Assembly: GCA_937988865.1 (NCBI GenBank)
Contig: CALKHV010000025.1
Location: 1-19,449 of the forward strand
Direction: 5' to 3'
From: an uncultured Propionibacteriaceae bacterium
GTDB lineage: Bacteria > Actinomycetota > Actinomycetes > Propionibacteriales > Propionibacteriaceae
Length of the DNA stretch: 19,449 bases
Part shown: positions 1-6,739 of the stretch, one piece after another
Layout of the letters: the number at the start of each line of letters is the position of its first letter
Numbering within the stretch: the stretch's first letter is position 1
Made by a program: the position numbers and the translations under genes
The notes under the pieces: model-generated
The model's database searches: none
The model's input: the letters and a program-made list of their open reading frames with translations, nothing else
What the model was told of the DNA's origin: nothing

Positions 1-17
1 GCAGCGGACGAACCGCC

Positions 18-93
18 TGGAGCCGCCTTGGGGAGTCGAACCCCAGACCTACGCATTACGAGTGCGTCGCTCTGCCAACTGAGCTAAGGCGGC
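18..93 (-). tRNA. tRNA-Thr, anticodon CGU
   Basis: On the minus strand this folds as a 76-nt cloverleaf. The 7-bp acceptor stem is GCCGCCT with AGGCGGC, the discriminator base is U, and the 3' CCA is encoded at 18-20. The anticodon stem ACGCA/TGCGT closes the 7-nt loop CTCGTAA, with anticodon CGT at 58-60. The T-arm contains GGTTCGACTCC. It decodes ACG threonine codons. It lies downstream of, and on the same strand as, the TAP-like peptidase gene, and a promoter-like sequence is present in the gap. Confidence 0.97.
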
Positions 94-113
94 GTGGCAC
101 GAGGGCCGAGTGA

Positions 114-143
114 ACTCTACCAACGGGGGACGCGGAGTGCGAA
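114..143 (-). promoter_or_regulatory. Candidate promoter for tRNA-Thr
   Basis: The minus strand has a -10-like TAGAGT at 114-119 and a -35-like TTCGCA at 138-143, separated by 18 nt. Transcription would begin near 107, about 14 nt before the mature tRNA. TAGAGT fits the actinobacterial sigma-70 TANNNT pattern, but the -35 is only a partial match. A 6-bp inverted repeat, GGACGC at 128-133 and GCGTCC at 148-153, overlaps it. No T-rich terminator for the upstream peptidase gene is visible in this 88-nt gap. Confidence 0.45.
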
Positions 144-181
144 ACCGGCGTCCGCATCGTGCTCGGTCACCCGGGGGGAGG

Positions 182-1834
182 TCAGCACATCGTGCCGTCG
201 ACAGGCACCGTCCCGTCGTTGAGGTAGTCGGTCACCGTCGCCCGGACGCACGCGTTGCCCCGCTCCCAGGCCGAGTGACCCGCGCCCTTCCACGACACCA
301 GCACCCCGGACGCCAGGGCATCGGCCATCCCCACTGCATTCTCGTAGGGCGTCGCCGGGTCGCCGGTCACGCCCAGGACCACGATCGGCGCGGCTCCCTC
401 TGCGGTGATCGCAAGTTGGTCTGCGGGTTGCGCCGACCAGCGGGTGCACGTCACGTCCGGGCCCGCGAGGGCTCCGAAGATGGGCGCCTGCTGGATCTGG
501 CCGGGCCAGGCGGCCTTCGCGGCAGCGACCCCCGCGTCGTCCGCGTCGGCGCAGTAGATGGCGGGGAACGAGTTGGCCATCTGGCCGTAGGTACCGTCCT
601 GGTCGCGGTCGGTCATGGCGTCGGAGGCCGCCAGGATCATCGAACCGTCGCCGTTCACCAAGGCCTTCAGGGCGGTGGCCAGCAGTCGGTACCCCGCCGA
701 CCCCCCGTAGAGGAAGGCCGCGACACCGCTCGTCGCGAGGCTCTGGGTCAGCGTCCGATCCTTCACGGCGAGGGGATGGGCATCCAGGGCGTCGACCGTC
801 GCGACGATGGTGTCGAGCACGGCCTGCCGGTCGCCGCCCAAGCCACATCGCGTCCCGACGCACCACGTCGCGAAGTCGCCCAGTGCCCGGTCGAAGCCGC
901 TTGCCTGGGTCACCCCGTCGTCCCCCACGATGTCGACAGCCGAGTCGAGCACCATGCGTCCGACCTTGTCGGGATACAGCTCGGCGTAGGTGGCGCCGAT
1001 GAAGGTGCCGTAGCTGATGCCGAAGTAGTCGAGCTTCGGCGACCGCAGGAGCGCCCGCAACAGGTCGAGGTCGCGGACGTTGTCGATCGTCGAGATGTGG
1101 TCGAGCAGCGGGCCGGAACGCTCGCGGCACGCGGTCGAGAAACCCTTCCAGCCGGCCAGCAACGACGTCCACTCGGACGCATCGTCGGGTGACTGGTCGA
1201 GGGAGTTCAGGGCGTCCATCCCCTCGTCGTCGAAGCACACCGGCGGGGTCGACTCGCCGGATCCCCGCGGGTCCCAGCCCACCACGTCGTACCGGGCGAA
1301 CTCGCCGGTGTCGAAGTTGGCGACCATCTCCTGGCCCGAACCGCCGGGGCCACCGGGGTTGATGAAGAGAACTCCCGCGCGTGTTCCGGACGCGGGCGCC
1401 ATCCGCAACGCCACCGTGATGGCCTCGCCGTCGGGGTCGTCCCAGTCGAGGGGCACGGCGAGGGTGCCACACAGGTGGGGCCCGCAGACGCGCCAGGCGA
1501 TCTGCTGGTCGAGGTAGCGCCGCACGCCCTCACCCGGTGGTGGCGTGACGAAACCCGGTGGACGCTCGGAGCCCACGGCAAGGCTGAGTCGGTCGGGTGA
1601 GCCGCCGGACGGCAGGCGTCCATGGGCCGCAGGATCGTAGGCTGCGACGCCCGTCTCGGTGACGGGGCTGGTCGGCGCGGTCGGCACGGTCGGGGAAGGC
1701 TTCAGCGCGGCCGAGGGCTGCGTCCCCGCCTGGTCGCCCCGGAGGGCACTGTGGATGGGCTGGACGTAGAAGCCCACCAGTGCGACAACCACGAGCGCGG
1801 CCAGGAGTGCGACGATCACGCGCCTCACGGTCAC
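182..1834 (-). CDS. Membrane-anchored TAP-like alpha/beta-hydrolase (S33 tripeptidyl aminopeptidase family)
   Basis: The 550-residue protein has a short basic N-terminus and one hydrophobic segment at about 5-24, so it is an exported, membrane-anchored or cleaved enzyme. A Pro/Thr/Ser-rich linker follows. The hydrolase core shows the oxyanion motif GGPGGSG near 161, DPRGSGES near 188, and the nucleophile elbow GISYGT with Ser274. Likely acid Asp492 is in GDPATP and likely His520 is in GAGHSAW. This matches the proline iminopeptidase/TAP family, whose Streptomyces members remove tripeptides or other N-terminal peptides from secreted proteins; the actual substrate cannot be read from sequence. 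The several Cys residues outside the active site could form disulfides. The GTG start overlaps the PSP1 stop as GTGA, which suggests translational coupling and fixes the start. The length is normal for the family. Confidence 0.9.
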   Translation of the reverse strand: MTVRRVIVALLAALVVVALVGFYVQPIHSALRGDQAGTQPSAALKPSPTVPTAPTSPVTETGVAAYDPAAHGRLPSGGSPDRLSLAVGSERPPGFVTPPPGEGVRRYLDQQIAWRVCGPHLCGTLAVPLDWDDPDGEAITVALRMAPASGTRAGVLFINPGGPGGSGQEMVANFDTGEFARYDVVGWDPRGSGESTPPVCFDDEGMDALNSLDQSPDDASEWTSLLAGWKGFSTACRERSGPLLDHISTIDNVRDLDLLRALLRSPKLDYFGISYGTFIGATYAELYPDKVGRMVLDSAVDIVGDDGVTQASGFDRALGDFATWCVGTRCGLGGDRQAVLDTIVATVDALDAHPLAVKDRTLTQSLATSGVAAFLYGGSAGYRLLATALKALVNGDGSMILAASDAMTDRDQDGTYGQMANSFPAIYCADADDAGVAAAKAAWPGQIQQAPIFGALAGPDVTCTRWSAQPADQLAITAEGAAPIVVLGVTGDPATPYENAVGMADALASGVLVSWKGAGHSAWERGNACVRATVTDYLNDGTVPVDGTMC

Positions 1835-2688
1835 ACGTCACCGCCGGACGCCAGCTGCTCCGTGCGGTCGCGGCGCGCCCGGGACGTCGGGCAGACGTCG
1901 ACCAGTGGGCAGCGGGTCACCTCGCCCGTGACGCTGCGGACCGTCACGCTCTGCCCGGGCACGGACCGACCGATCACGCGTCCCTCGCCCGAAGGCGTCG
2001 TCACCGTCTCACCGATCGCCGGGGCCTCGCGGAGGAAGTCAGCGTAGAGGGGGTACTCGTAGGCGAGGCAGCACATGAGGCGTCCGCAGGCGCCGGAGAT
2101 CTGCAGGGGGTTGGGCGGCAGGTCCTGGGCGCGGGCGAGGCGCATGCTGATGGGTTCGAATGTCGTGAGGAAGGTTGAACAACACAGTTCACGACCGCAG
2201 GATCCGATGCCGCCGATCAGGCGTGCAGCGTCTCGGGCAGCCACCTGACGCAGGTCGATCCGCGACCTCAGCGAGCGGGCGAGGTCACCCAGCAGGGCCC
2301 GGAAATCCACGCGTCCCGGGGCGGTGAAGTAGACGACGACCTGCTGGTCGAAGTCGTCGGACCGGTCGACGAAGTCGATACCCACGACCTTCATGGGCAG
2401 GTGGTGGTGGTCGATCCAGGCCTTGGCGACCAGCTCGGCCTCGGCACGGATGGCGCGATTGGCTCGGTCACGCTCCAGATCGGCATCGGACGCAAGGCCC
2501 GGGCAGAGCGGGAGTGATCCGAGTGCCACCGAGTCGACCTCTTCGGCTGCCCACACGCATCGCGCCACTTCGGAGCCGGAATCGGTGGGGAACAGCACCC
2601 AGTCCCCGACCCGATAGTGCCGTTCACCCGGGTCGAGGTAGTGCAATTGGCCGTGCTCGGAGAACGAGACAGCCATCACGCGAGCCAT
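1831..2688 (-). CDS. PSP1-domain protein, RicT (YaaT)-like
   Basis: The 285-residue protein carries the PSP1 C-terminal domain. Residues 164-207 hold a duplicated motif, CGRELCC and CGRLMCC, giving Cys164, 169, 170, 201, 206 and 207. As I recall, Bacillus RicT uses four Cys with the same 5/1/31 spacing to help bind Fe-S clusters in the RicA-RicF-RicT complex, which affects RNase Y-dependent mRNA maturation and sporulation phosphorelay output. Whether the actinobacterial protein has RNA-related partners is unknown. It is cytoplasmic, with no signal peptide or membrane segment. The ATG at 2688 is preceded by AGGG about 8 nt upstream, but the same bases form TAGGGT, a possible -10, so the mRNA could be leaderless. 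It is coupled to the peptidase downstream by a 4-nt overlap. PSP1 genes near holB/tmk are common in actinobacteria; here a DoxX gene separates them. Confidence 0.9.
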   Translation of the reverse strand: MARVMAVSFSEHGQLHYLDPGERHYRVGDWVLFPTDSGSEVARCVWAAEEVDSVALGSLPLCPGLASDADLERDRANRAIRAEAELVAKAWIDHHHLPMKVVGIDFVDRSDDFDQQVVVYFTAPGRVDFRALLGDLARSLRSRIDLRQVAARDAARLIGGIGSCGRELCCSTFLTTFEPISMRLARAQDLPPNPLQISGACGRLMCCLAYEYPLYADFLREAPAIGETVTTPSGEGRVIGRSVPGQSVTVRSVTGEVTRCPLVDVCPTSRARRDRTEQLASGGDV

Positions 2689-2694
2689 GCGATC

Positions 2695-2700
2695 ACCCTA
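2695..2700 (-). promoter_or_regulatory. Candidate -10 element (leaderless start) for the PSP1 gene
   Basis: TAGGGT on the minus strand lies 6 nt before the PSP1 ATG, so transcription would begin at or next to the start codon. This is the usual actinobacterial leaderless layout. No good TTGACA-like -35 is visible at 17 nt. The alternative reading is that AGGG serves as a Shine-Dalgarno sequence on a longer transcript. The DoxX gene ends only 52 nt upstream of this ATG. Confidence 0.35.
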
Positions 2701-2740
2701 GCCGCGCGTGGCAACCTGCTCGGACGACCAGCCTCGGGGC

Positions 2741-3415
2741 TCAGTCGGTCTGCTGGCGTCCGCGCCGGATGCCGGAGTCGATACCCCAGCCGCCACCGCC
2801 GAGGAGGAGGAGCAGGACGCCGACACCGGCGAGCAGGAGTTCGAGTTCACCGGTGAAACCGGCCTGGCCCTGGACGAAGGGGCTCACGAAGCCCCACTTC
2901 ACGAGGGTGAGCGCCGAGATCGCGATCGCCGCGATACCTGCACCGGCCACGCGGGTCAGGAACCCGAAGACCAGTGCGACGGCGGCGAGAACCTCTGCGG
3001 CGCCGACCCCCCAGGCGAGGTAATTGGCGTAGGGCAGGCCGACGTTCTCGAAGAAGGTCTGGGTGGCGGGGATGTCGAGGAGCTTCTGGGCTCCGTGCGT
3101 CCCGATGACCGCAGCGGTGACCAGGCGCAGGAGGAAGAGCCCCAGGGACGCGAAGAACTTGTCGGTCGTGCGGACGGTCGCCTTCGCCACCGCGACCGGT
3201 TGCGGCTGCGGCTCGCTCCGGATGGTGCCCAGTGCGCGGTCCCGGGCCGCGCGCTCCTCGGCGCGGATCCGTGCCAGTTCGGCCTCGGCAGCGAGGGCAG
3301 CCTCGCGCTCCCGCCTGGCGGCGGCCTCGGGGTCGTCCAGCTGCAGGACCTGCGTCGACTCGGCGGTGTGCAACTGCTGGGTCTCTTCGAAGGCGGTGTC
3401 TTCAGGCCTGGTCAT
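2741..3415 (-). CDS. DoxX-family membrane protein with long charged N-terminal extension
   Basis: The 224-residue protein begins with about 85 hydrophilic residues. Residues 28-65 are rich in Ala, Glu and Arg and probably helical or coiled-coil. A four-helix DoxX-like membrane domain follows, with segments near 87-105, 131-150, 152-172 and 190-209. DoxX (DUF417/COG2259-type) proteins are small integral membrane proteins, some linked to redox or thiosulfate metabolism; the role here is unknown. I chose the ATG at 3415 because GAGGAG lies 6 nt upstream. The frame stays open to 3490, but those upstream codons have no ribosome site. The protein ends in a basic tail after a Gly-rich turn. The gene sits between holB and PSP1, which are close neighbours in many actinobacteria. 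The 133 nt upstream show no clear terminator or sigma-70 promoter. Confidence 0.85.
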   Translation of the reverse strand: MTRPEDTAFEETQQLHTAESTQVLQLDDPEAAARREREAALAAEAELARIRAEERAARDRALGTIRSEPQPQPVAVAKATVRTTDKFFASLGLFLLRLVTAAVIGTHGAQKLLDIPATQTFFENVGLPYANYLAWGVGAAEVLAAVALVFGFLTRVAGAGIAAIAISALTLVKWGFVSPFVQGQAGFTGELELLLAGVGVLLLLLGGGGWGIDSGIRRGRQQTD

Positions 3416-3548
3416 GATGTGCTCCTCGGTGGTGCGGGGGAAGGCAGGTGGTGGTGACCGCGCAGCGGCCTTTGGGGGCGATTCTCGCACCCGGGACGCA
3501 CGGCACCCGTCGTGACACGCGCCGTACAGGAGGCGGGATGCGCGTCGC

Positions 3549-4733
3549 TCAGCGGGGATCAGCGAGGTTCAGCAACAGCGCCTCGACTGCCAGGAGGGGG
3601 GCGACATTGGTCTCCAGCGCCGTCCGACAAGCGAGGATGGCGTCGATCCTGCGCAGGGTCAGCTCGGGCGAGGACGACTTCGCGGCCTTCTCGAGCCCGA
3701 CGCGCAGGTCGGGATTGATGAGGCGCGGACCGTTCGGACTCACGCCCGTTCCGAGGGCTCCGGGCCCCACTGCGCCCGTCTGGATGGCCAGGACGTCCCG
3801 ATACCACGTCGTGAACTCCGACAGGACGCGGTCGATCGCGTCCCGCTGGAGGCGTTTCACTCTGGCCTTCTGCTCATCCTCGAGTTCCTTGAGGGCCGCC
3901 TGGGCGCTGCGGGGACGCGCGCCCTTCGTCCCGAACCCGAGTGCCTCCTCGAGCGTGGCCCGCTCACGCTGGCTCACCTCGGACGTCGCCTGCTCGGCGT
4001 CCGCGGCCGTGGACTTGACGAGCAGTTCGGCGGCCCGCAAGCACTCGCCCACGCTCAGGAGTGAGCTCGGAATCTTGAGCACCTCCGCGCGCCGGTTCCT
4101 GACGCCCTCGTCGCGGGCCAGCGCTCGGGCGCGTCCGATGTGACCCTGCGCCGCCCTCGCCGCGTGGGCGGCCAGGGCGGGTTCGATGCCGTCGCGCCGC
4201 ACGAGGAGTTCGGCGACGGCCTCGTCGCTGGGCGTCGCCAGATGAACCTGGCGGCAGCGTGACCGGATGGTCACGATGACATCCTCGGCGGTCGGGGCGC
4301 AGAGGAGCCAGACGGTGCGCGTGGCGGGTTCCTCGAGGCTCTTGAGCAGGGCGTCGGCACCGCGCTCGGTCACCCGGTCGGCGTCCTCGACGACGAGCAC
4401 CTGGTAGCGACCCAGGGTCGGACGCATCGCCGCCCTGCGCACGAGGTCACGCACCTCGTCGATCCCGATGCTCAGCTGTTCGGTGCGCACGAGCGTGACG
4501 TCGGGGTGTGCCCCCGAGAGGGACGTTCGGCAGGCGTGACACTCGCCACAACCACCCTCTGCGCACTGGAGCGCGGCAGCGAAGGCCCGGGCTGCGTTCG
4601 AGCGTCCGGAGCCGGGTGGGCCGGTGACCAGCCAGGCGTGCGTCATCGCGTGGGACTCGCCCGCCACCGCGCGCCGCAGCACCTCGACCGCTCGTTCCTG
4701 ACCGATCAGGTCATCCCAGACTCCCACGGTCAC
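3549..4733 (-). CDS. holB: DNA polymerase III subunit delta' (clamp loader)
   Basis: The 394-residue protein is the delta' subunit of the clamp loader, which with delta and tau/gamma opens the beta sliding clamp and loads it on DNA. It begins VWDDLIGQ. The P-loop-like GPPGSGRS is at 38-45. A zinc module with Cys57, 62, 65 and 68 follows, then the VVEDADR Walker B-like segment near 113 and the SRC motif at 158-160 that delivers the arginine finger. The P-loop Lys is Arg, which fits the non-hydrolysing role of delta'. The central Arg/Lys/Glu-rich part, about residues 240-290, is longer than in E. coli. The GTG start overlaps the tmk stop as GTGA, so the two are probably translated together; a tmk-holB pair is widespread in bacteria. 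Confidence 0.95.
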   Translation of the reverse strand: MTVGVWDDLIGQERAVEVLRRAVAGESHAMTHAWLVTGPPGSGRSNAARAFAAALQCAEGGCGECHACRTSLSGAHPDVTLVRTEQLSIGIDEVRDLVRRAAMRPTLGRYQVLVVEDADRVTERGADALLKSLEEPATRTVWLLCAPTAEDVIVTIRSRCRQVHLATPSDEAVAELLVRRDGIEPALAAHAARAAQGHIGRARALARDEGVRNRRAEVLKIPSSLLSVGECLRAAELLVKSTAADAEQATSEVSQRERATLEEALGFGTKGARPRSAQAALKELEDEQKARVKRLQRDAIDRVLSEFTTWYRDVLAIQTGAVGPGALGTGVSPNGPRLINPDLRVGLEKAAKSSSPELTLRRIDAILACRTALETNVAPLLAVEALLLNLADPR

Positions 4734-5371
4734 ATCCTGCCGTCGACCGATGACAGTTTCTCCGCCCTCAGGTGGTCGACCCTGTGCCGGATGGTCCGTG
4801 CCAGTGCCTCCCGCGTGTCGCGTGCGTCCAACACGAGGTAGTGGTCGGGGTCACGGCCGGCCAGGTCGAGGAAGAACTGTCGGACGCGGGCGTGGAAGTC
4901 GTCCCCCGCGCTCTCGAGCCGGTCCTTCTCGGCGATCTGCGCCACCGCGACATCAGGGGCGGCGTCCAGCAGGATGGTCAGGTCGGGACGCAGGTCGTGC
5001 GTCGCCCAGCGAGCCACCGCCTCGACCTCGTCGACGGCCAGGACGCGTCCGGCTCCCTGGTACGCCAGCGTGGAGTCGACATAACGGTCACTGATCACGA
5101 CCGCGCCACGCGCGAGTGCCGGGATCACGACCTCGTCCACGTGTTGTGCCTTGTCAGCGGCATAGAGCAGGACCTCGGCGCGGGGGGAGATGGCGCCTGA
5201 TGCGACATCCAGCACGAGATGTCGCACCCGCGCGCCCAACCAGGTGTCACCCGGCTCGTGGGTGACGAGATGATGGACGCCCTCGTGGCGCAACCACTCG
5301 GCGAGCATTCTCACCTGGGTCGACTTGCCGACGGAGTCGCCGCCCTCGAAGACGACGAACACTCCTGTCAC
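4730..5371 (-). CDS. tmk: Thymidylate kinase (dTMP kinase)
   Basis: This 213-residue cytoplasmic enzyme phosphorylates dTMP to dTDP with ATP for DNA synthesis. The P-loop EGGDSVGKST starts at residue 9. EPGDT near 39 matches the family EPGGT dTMP-site motif with a Gly-to-Asp change. DRYVDSTLAYQG near 95 is the DRY nucleotide-site motif, and a LID-like AEKDRLES lies near 147. The length is typical. The frame stays open another 306 nt upstream, but that part is a shadow of the preceding gene. The GTG at 5371 gives the family N-terminus TGVFVVFEGGD and overlaps the previous stop as GTGA. It is coupled at both ends, to the CYTH-CHAD-like gene upstream and to holB downstream. Confidence 0.96.
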   Translation of the reverse strand: MTGVFVVFEGGDSVGKSTQVRMLAEWLRHEGVHHLVTHEPGDTWLGARVRHLVLDVASGAISPRAEVLLYAADKAQHVDEVVIPALARGAVVISDRYVDSTLAYQGAGRVLAVDEVEAVARWATHDLRPDLTILLDAAPDVAVAQIAEKDRLESAGDDFHARVRQFFLDLAGRDPDHYLVLDARDTREALARTIRHRVDHLRAEKLSSVDGRM

Positions 5372-6738
5372 GGACGCACCCGCAGCTTCGCGAACTGCGC
5401 CTTCCGGTTGGGCCAGGATCGCGCGAACTCCTCGCGGGCGAGGATGCGGGCGTCCGCAGAGCGCTGGTGGACGCGGCCGGCCTCGAACGCCTCCTGCGGG
5501 GTGAGCAGCCCGAGCGCCTCGAACGAGGGCTCGCCCTGACCCACCTGCGCCGCCTGCAGGTCCTTCGCCAACGACAGGAGCGCCTTGTCGAGCTTGTCGA
5601 CCTTCGCGCCCATCACGGGGGCGGCCACGTCGATCAGCACCTCGAGTTGCTCGGCGGTGACCAGGGTGGACGTCCACCGGTCGTCAGGGGCACTCGTCGA
5701 CAGGGCCCCGCACCGGTCGACCAGGATGGCCTGGCGCGCCTCGACCTGCTGCCGGATGGTCGATCCCGCCGGGCGGGCACTCAGATTGCCCAACTTTGGC
5801 GCCCGAACCGCCGAGATCAGCGTGTCGATGACGTCGAAGTAGGCCTCGCCCAACTGGTGCACGGTCTCAGGGACGTCGTCGACCACGTGGTTGACCAAGC
5901 CTGCACACTGCGTGCGCCAGGTGGGTTCGAGCGCGAATGAGAGCGCGTCGAGTTCGCGTCCAAGGCCCCGGACCTGGGCGATGAGCGCGTCGAGACGCGA
6001 CTTCCGACCGCTGCGGAGCGCGAGGTCTGCCGCCATCAGGCCACGCAGTCGAGTGGCGAAGAGTGCCGAGACGAACTCCTCGAGGGTGGCGTTCTTGCCC
6101 TGTTCCCGCGGTGCCGGGAAGTCGGTGAGACCGGTCGCGGGAGCCCCGAGACGCTGGACCATCGACGGGAAGGAGGACACCCGGGTGCCGCCGGCGTCCG
6201 ACATGCCACGGATCACGAAGTCGACCTGGACGGGCGTCAGCCCGGACGCCATCACCGTCGCCTCGCGGTAGCGGGCCGTCGTGAGTCCGCTGCGCCGAAT
6301 GGTCAGCTTGTCATCACGGAGCACGCCCAACTGCACGCCCTCGACGTCCTTGAACGCGTACTCGGTTCGCTCGCAGGTCACGAGCGCGACGGGCCCGAGC
6401 GGCGCTCCCCTGCGAAACGGACGCACCAGGGACGCGAGTTCTTCGGGGAGGTCGCCCTCTGCGGCCATCGCGATGCTGTGGTCGGTCGGCAACCACGGCC
6501 CCCACGAGGGTGCGTCCAGGTACCACTCACCCAACCCGTCGACGACGCGGTGGGCCAGCGTCAGGCCGGAGCGCAGCAGCCGGTGGTCGGCGGCATCGAG
6601 CAGGGTCAGGTCGAGCCGGAACGAGTGGGACGCCCCGCGCTGCGTGATCCTGTCGATGCCCAGGTCATGGTTCACCAGGACCGGCGGTTCGAGGTTGAAC
6701 GGCATCTCGAAGAGCAGCGTGCGATCCTGTTTTCCCAT
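5368..6738 (-). CDS. Divergent, apparently inactive CYTH-CHAD-like protein
   Basis: This 456-residue cytoplasmic protein has no ready name. Residues 40-200 follow the layout I recall for actinobacterial CYTH domains: LLDAADHRLLRSGLTL resembles YYDTADLRLLRAGLTL, followed by EWYLDAP, then LPEELASLVR, and a closing SSFPSMVQRLG like SPSKLARALG. The usual N-terminal ExExK is missing, WHLKLP has become WYLDAP with the Lys lost, and the late E-x-E strand has become REATVM. Residues 215 to about 450 are helical with the spacing of a CHAD domain, but the VHxMRVAxRRLR polyphosphate-binding helix is replaced by LDALIAQVRGLGRELDAL. CYTH enzymes act on triphosphates and CHAD domains bind polyphosphate; if the homology is right, this copy has lost both active sites. 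It starts 1 nt after topA and is coupled to tmk by GTGA, so it is probably part of the operon and may act as a scaffold or regulator. The homology is inferred by eye. Confidence 0.6.
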   Translation of the reverse strand: MGKQDRTLLFEMPFNLEPPVLVNHDLGIDRITQRGASHSFRLDLTLLDAADHRLLRSGLTLAHRVVDGLGEWYLDAPSWGPWLPTDHSIAMAAEGDLPEELASLVRPFRRGAPLGPVALVTCERTEYAFKDVEGVQLGVLRDDKLTIRRSGLTTARYREATVMASGLTPVQVDFVIRGMSDAGGTRVSSFPSMVQRLGAPATGLTDFPAPREQGKNATLEEFVSALFATRLRGLMAADLALRSGRKSRLDALIAQVRGLGRELDALSFALEPTWRTQCAGLVNHVVDDVPETVHQLGEAYFDVIDTLISAVRAPKLGNLSARPAGSTIRQQVEARQAILVDRCGALSTSAPDDRWTSTLVTAEQLEVLIDVAAPVMGAKVDKLDKALLSLAKDLQAAQVGQGEPSFEALGLLTPQEAFEAGRVHQRSADARILAREEFARSWPNRKAQFAKLRVRP

Positions 6739-6739
6739 G

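Noticed and set aside
5372..5677. N-terminal extension of thymidylate kinase by 102 codons
   Set aside because: It overlaps the 3' end of the CYTH/CHAD-like gene in another frame and is Arg/Gly-rich. The start at 5371 gives the family N-terminus and a normal length.
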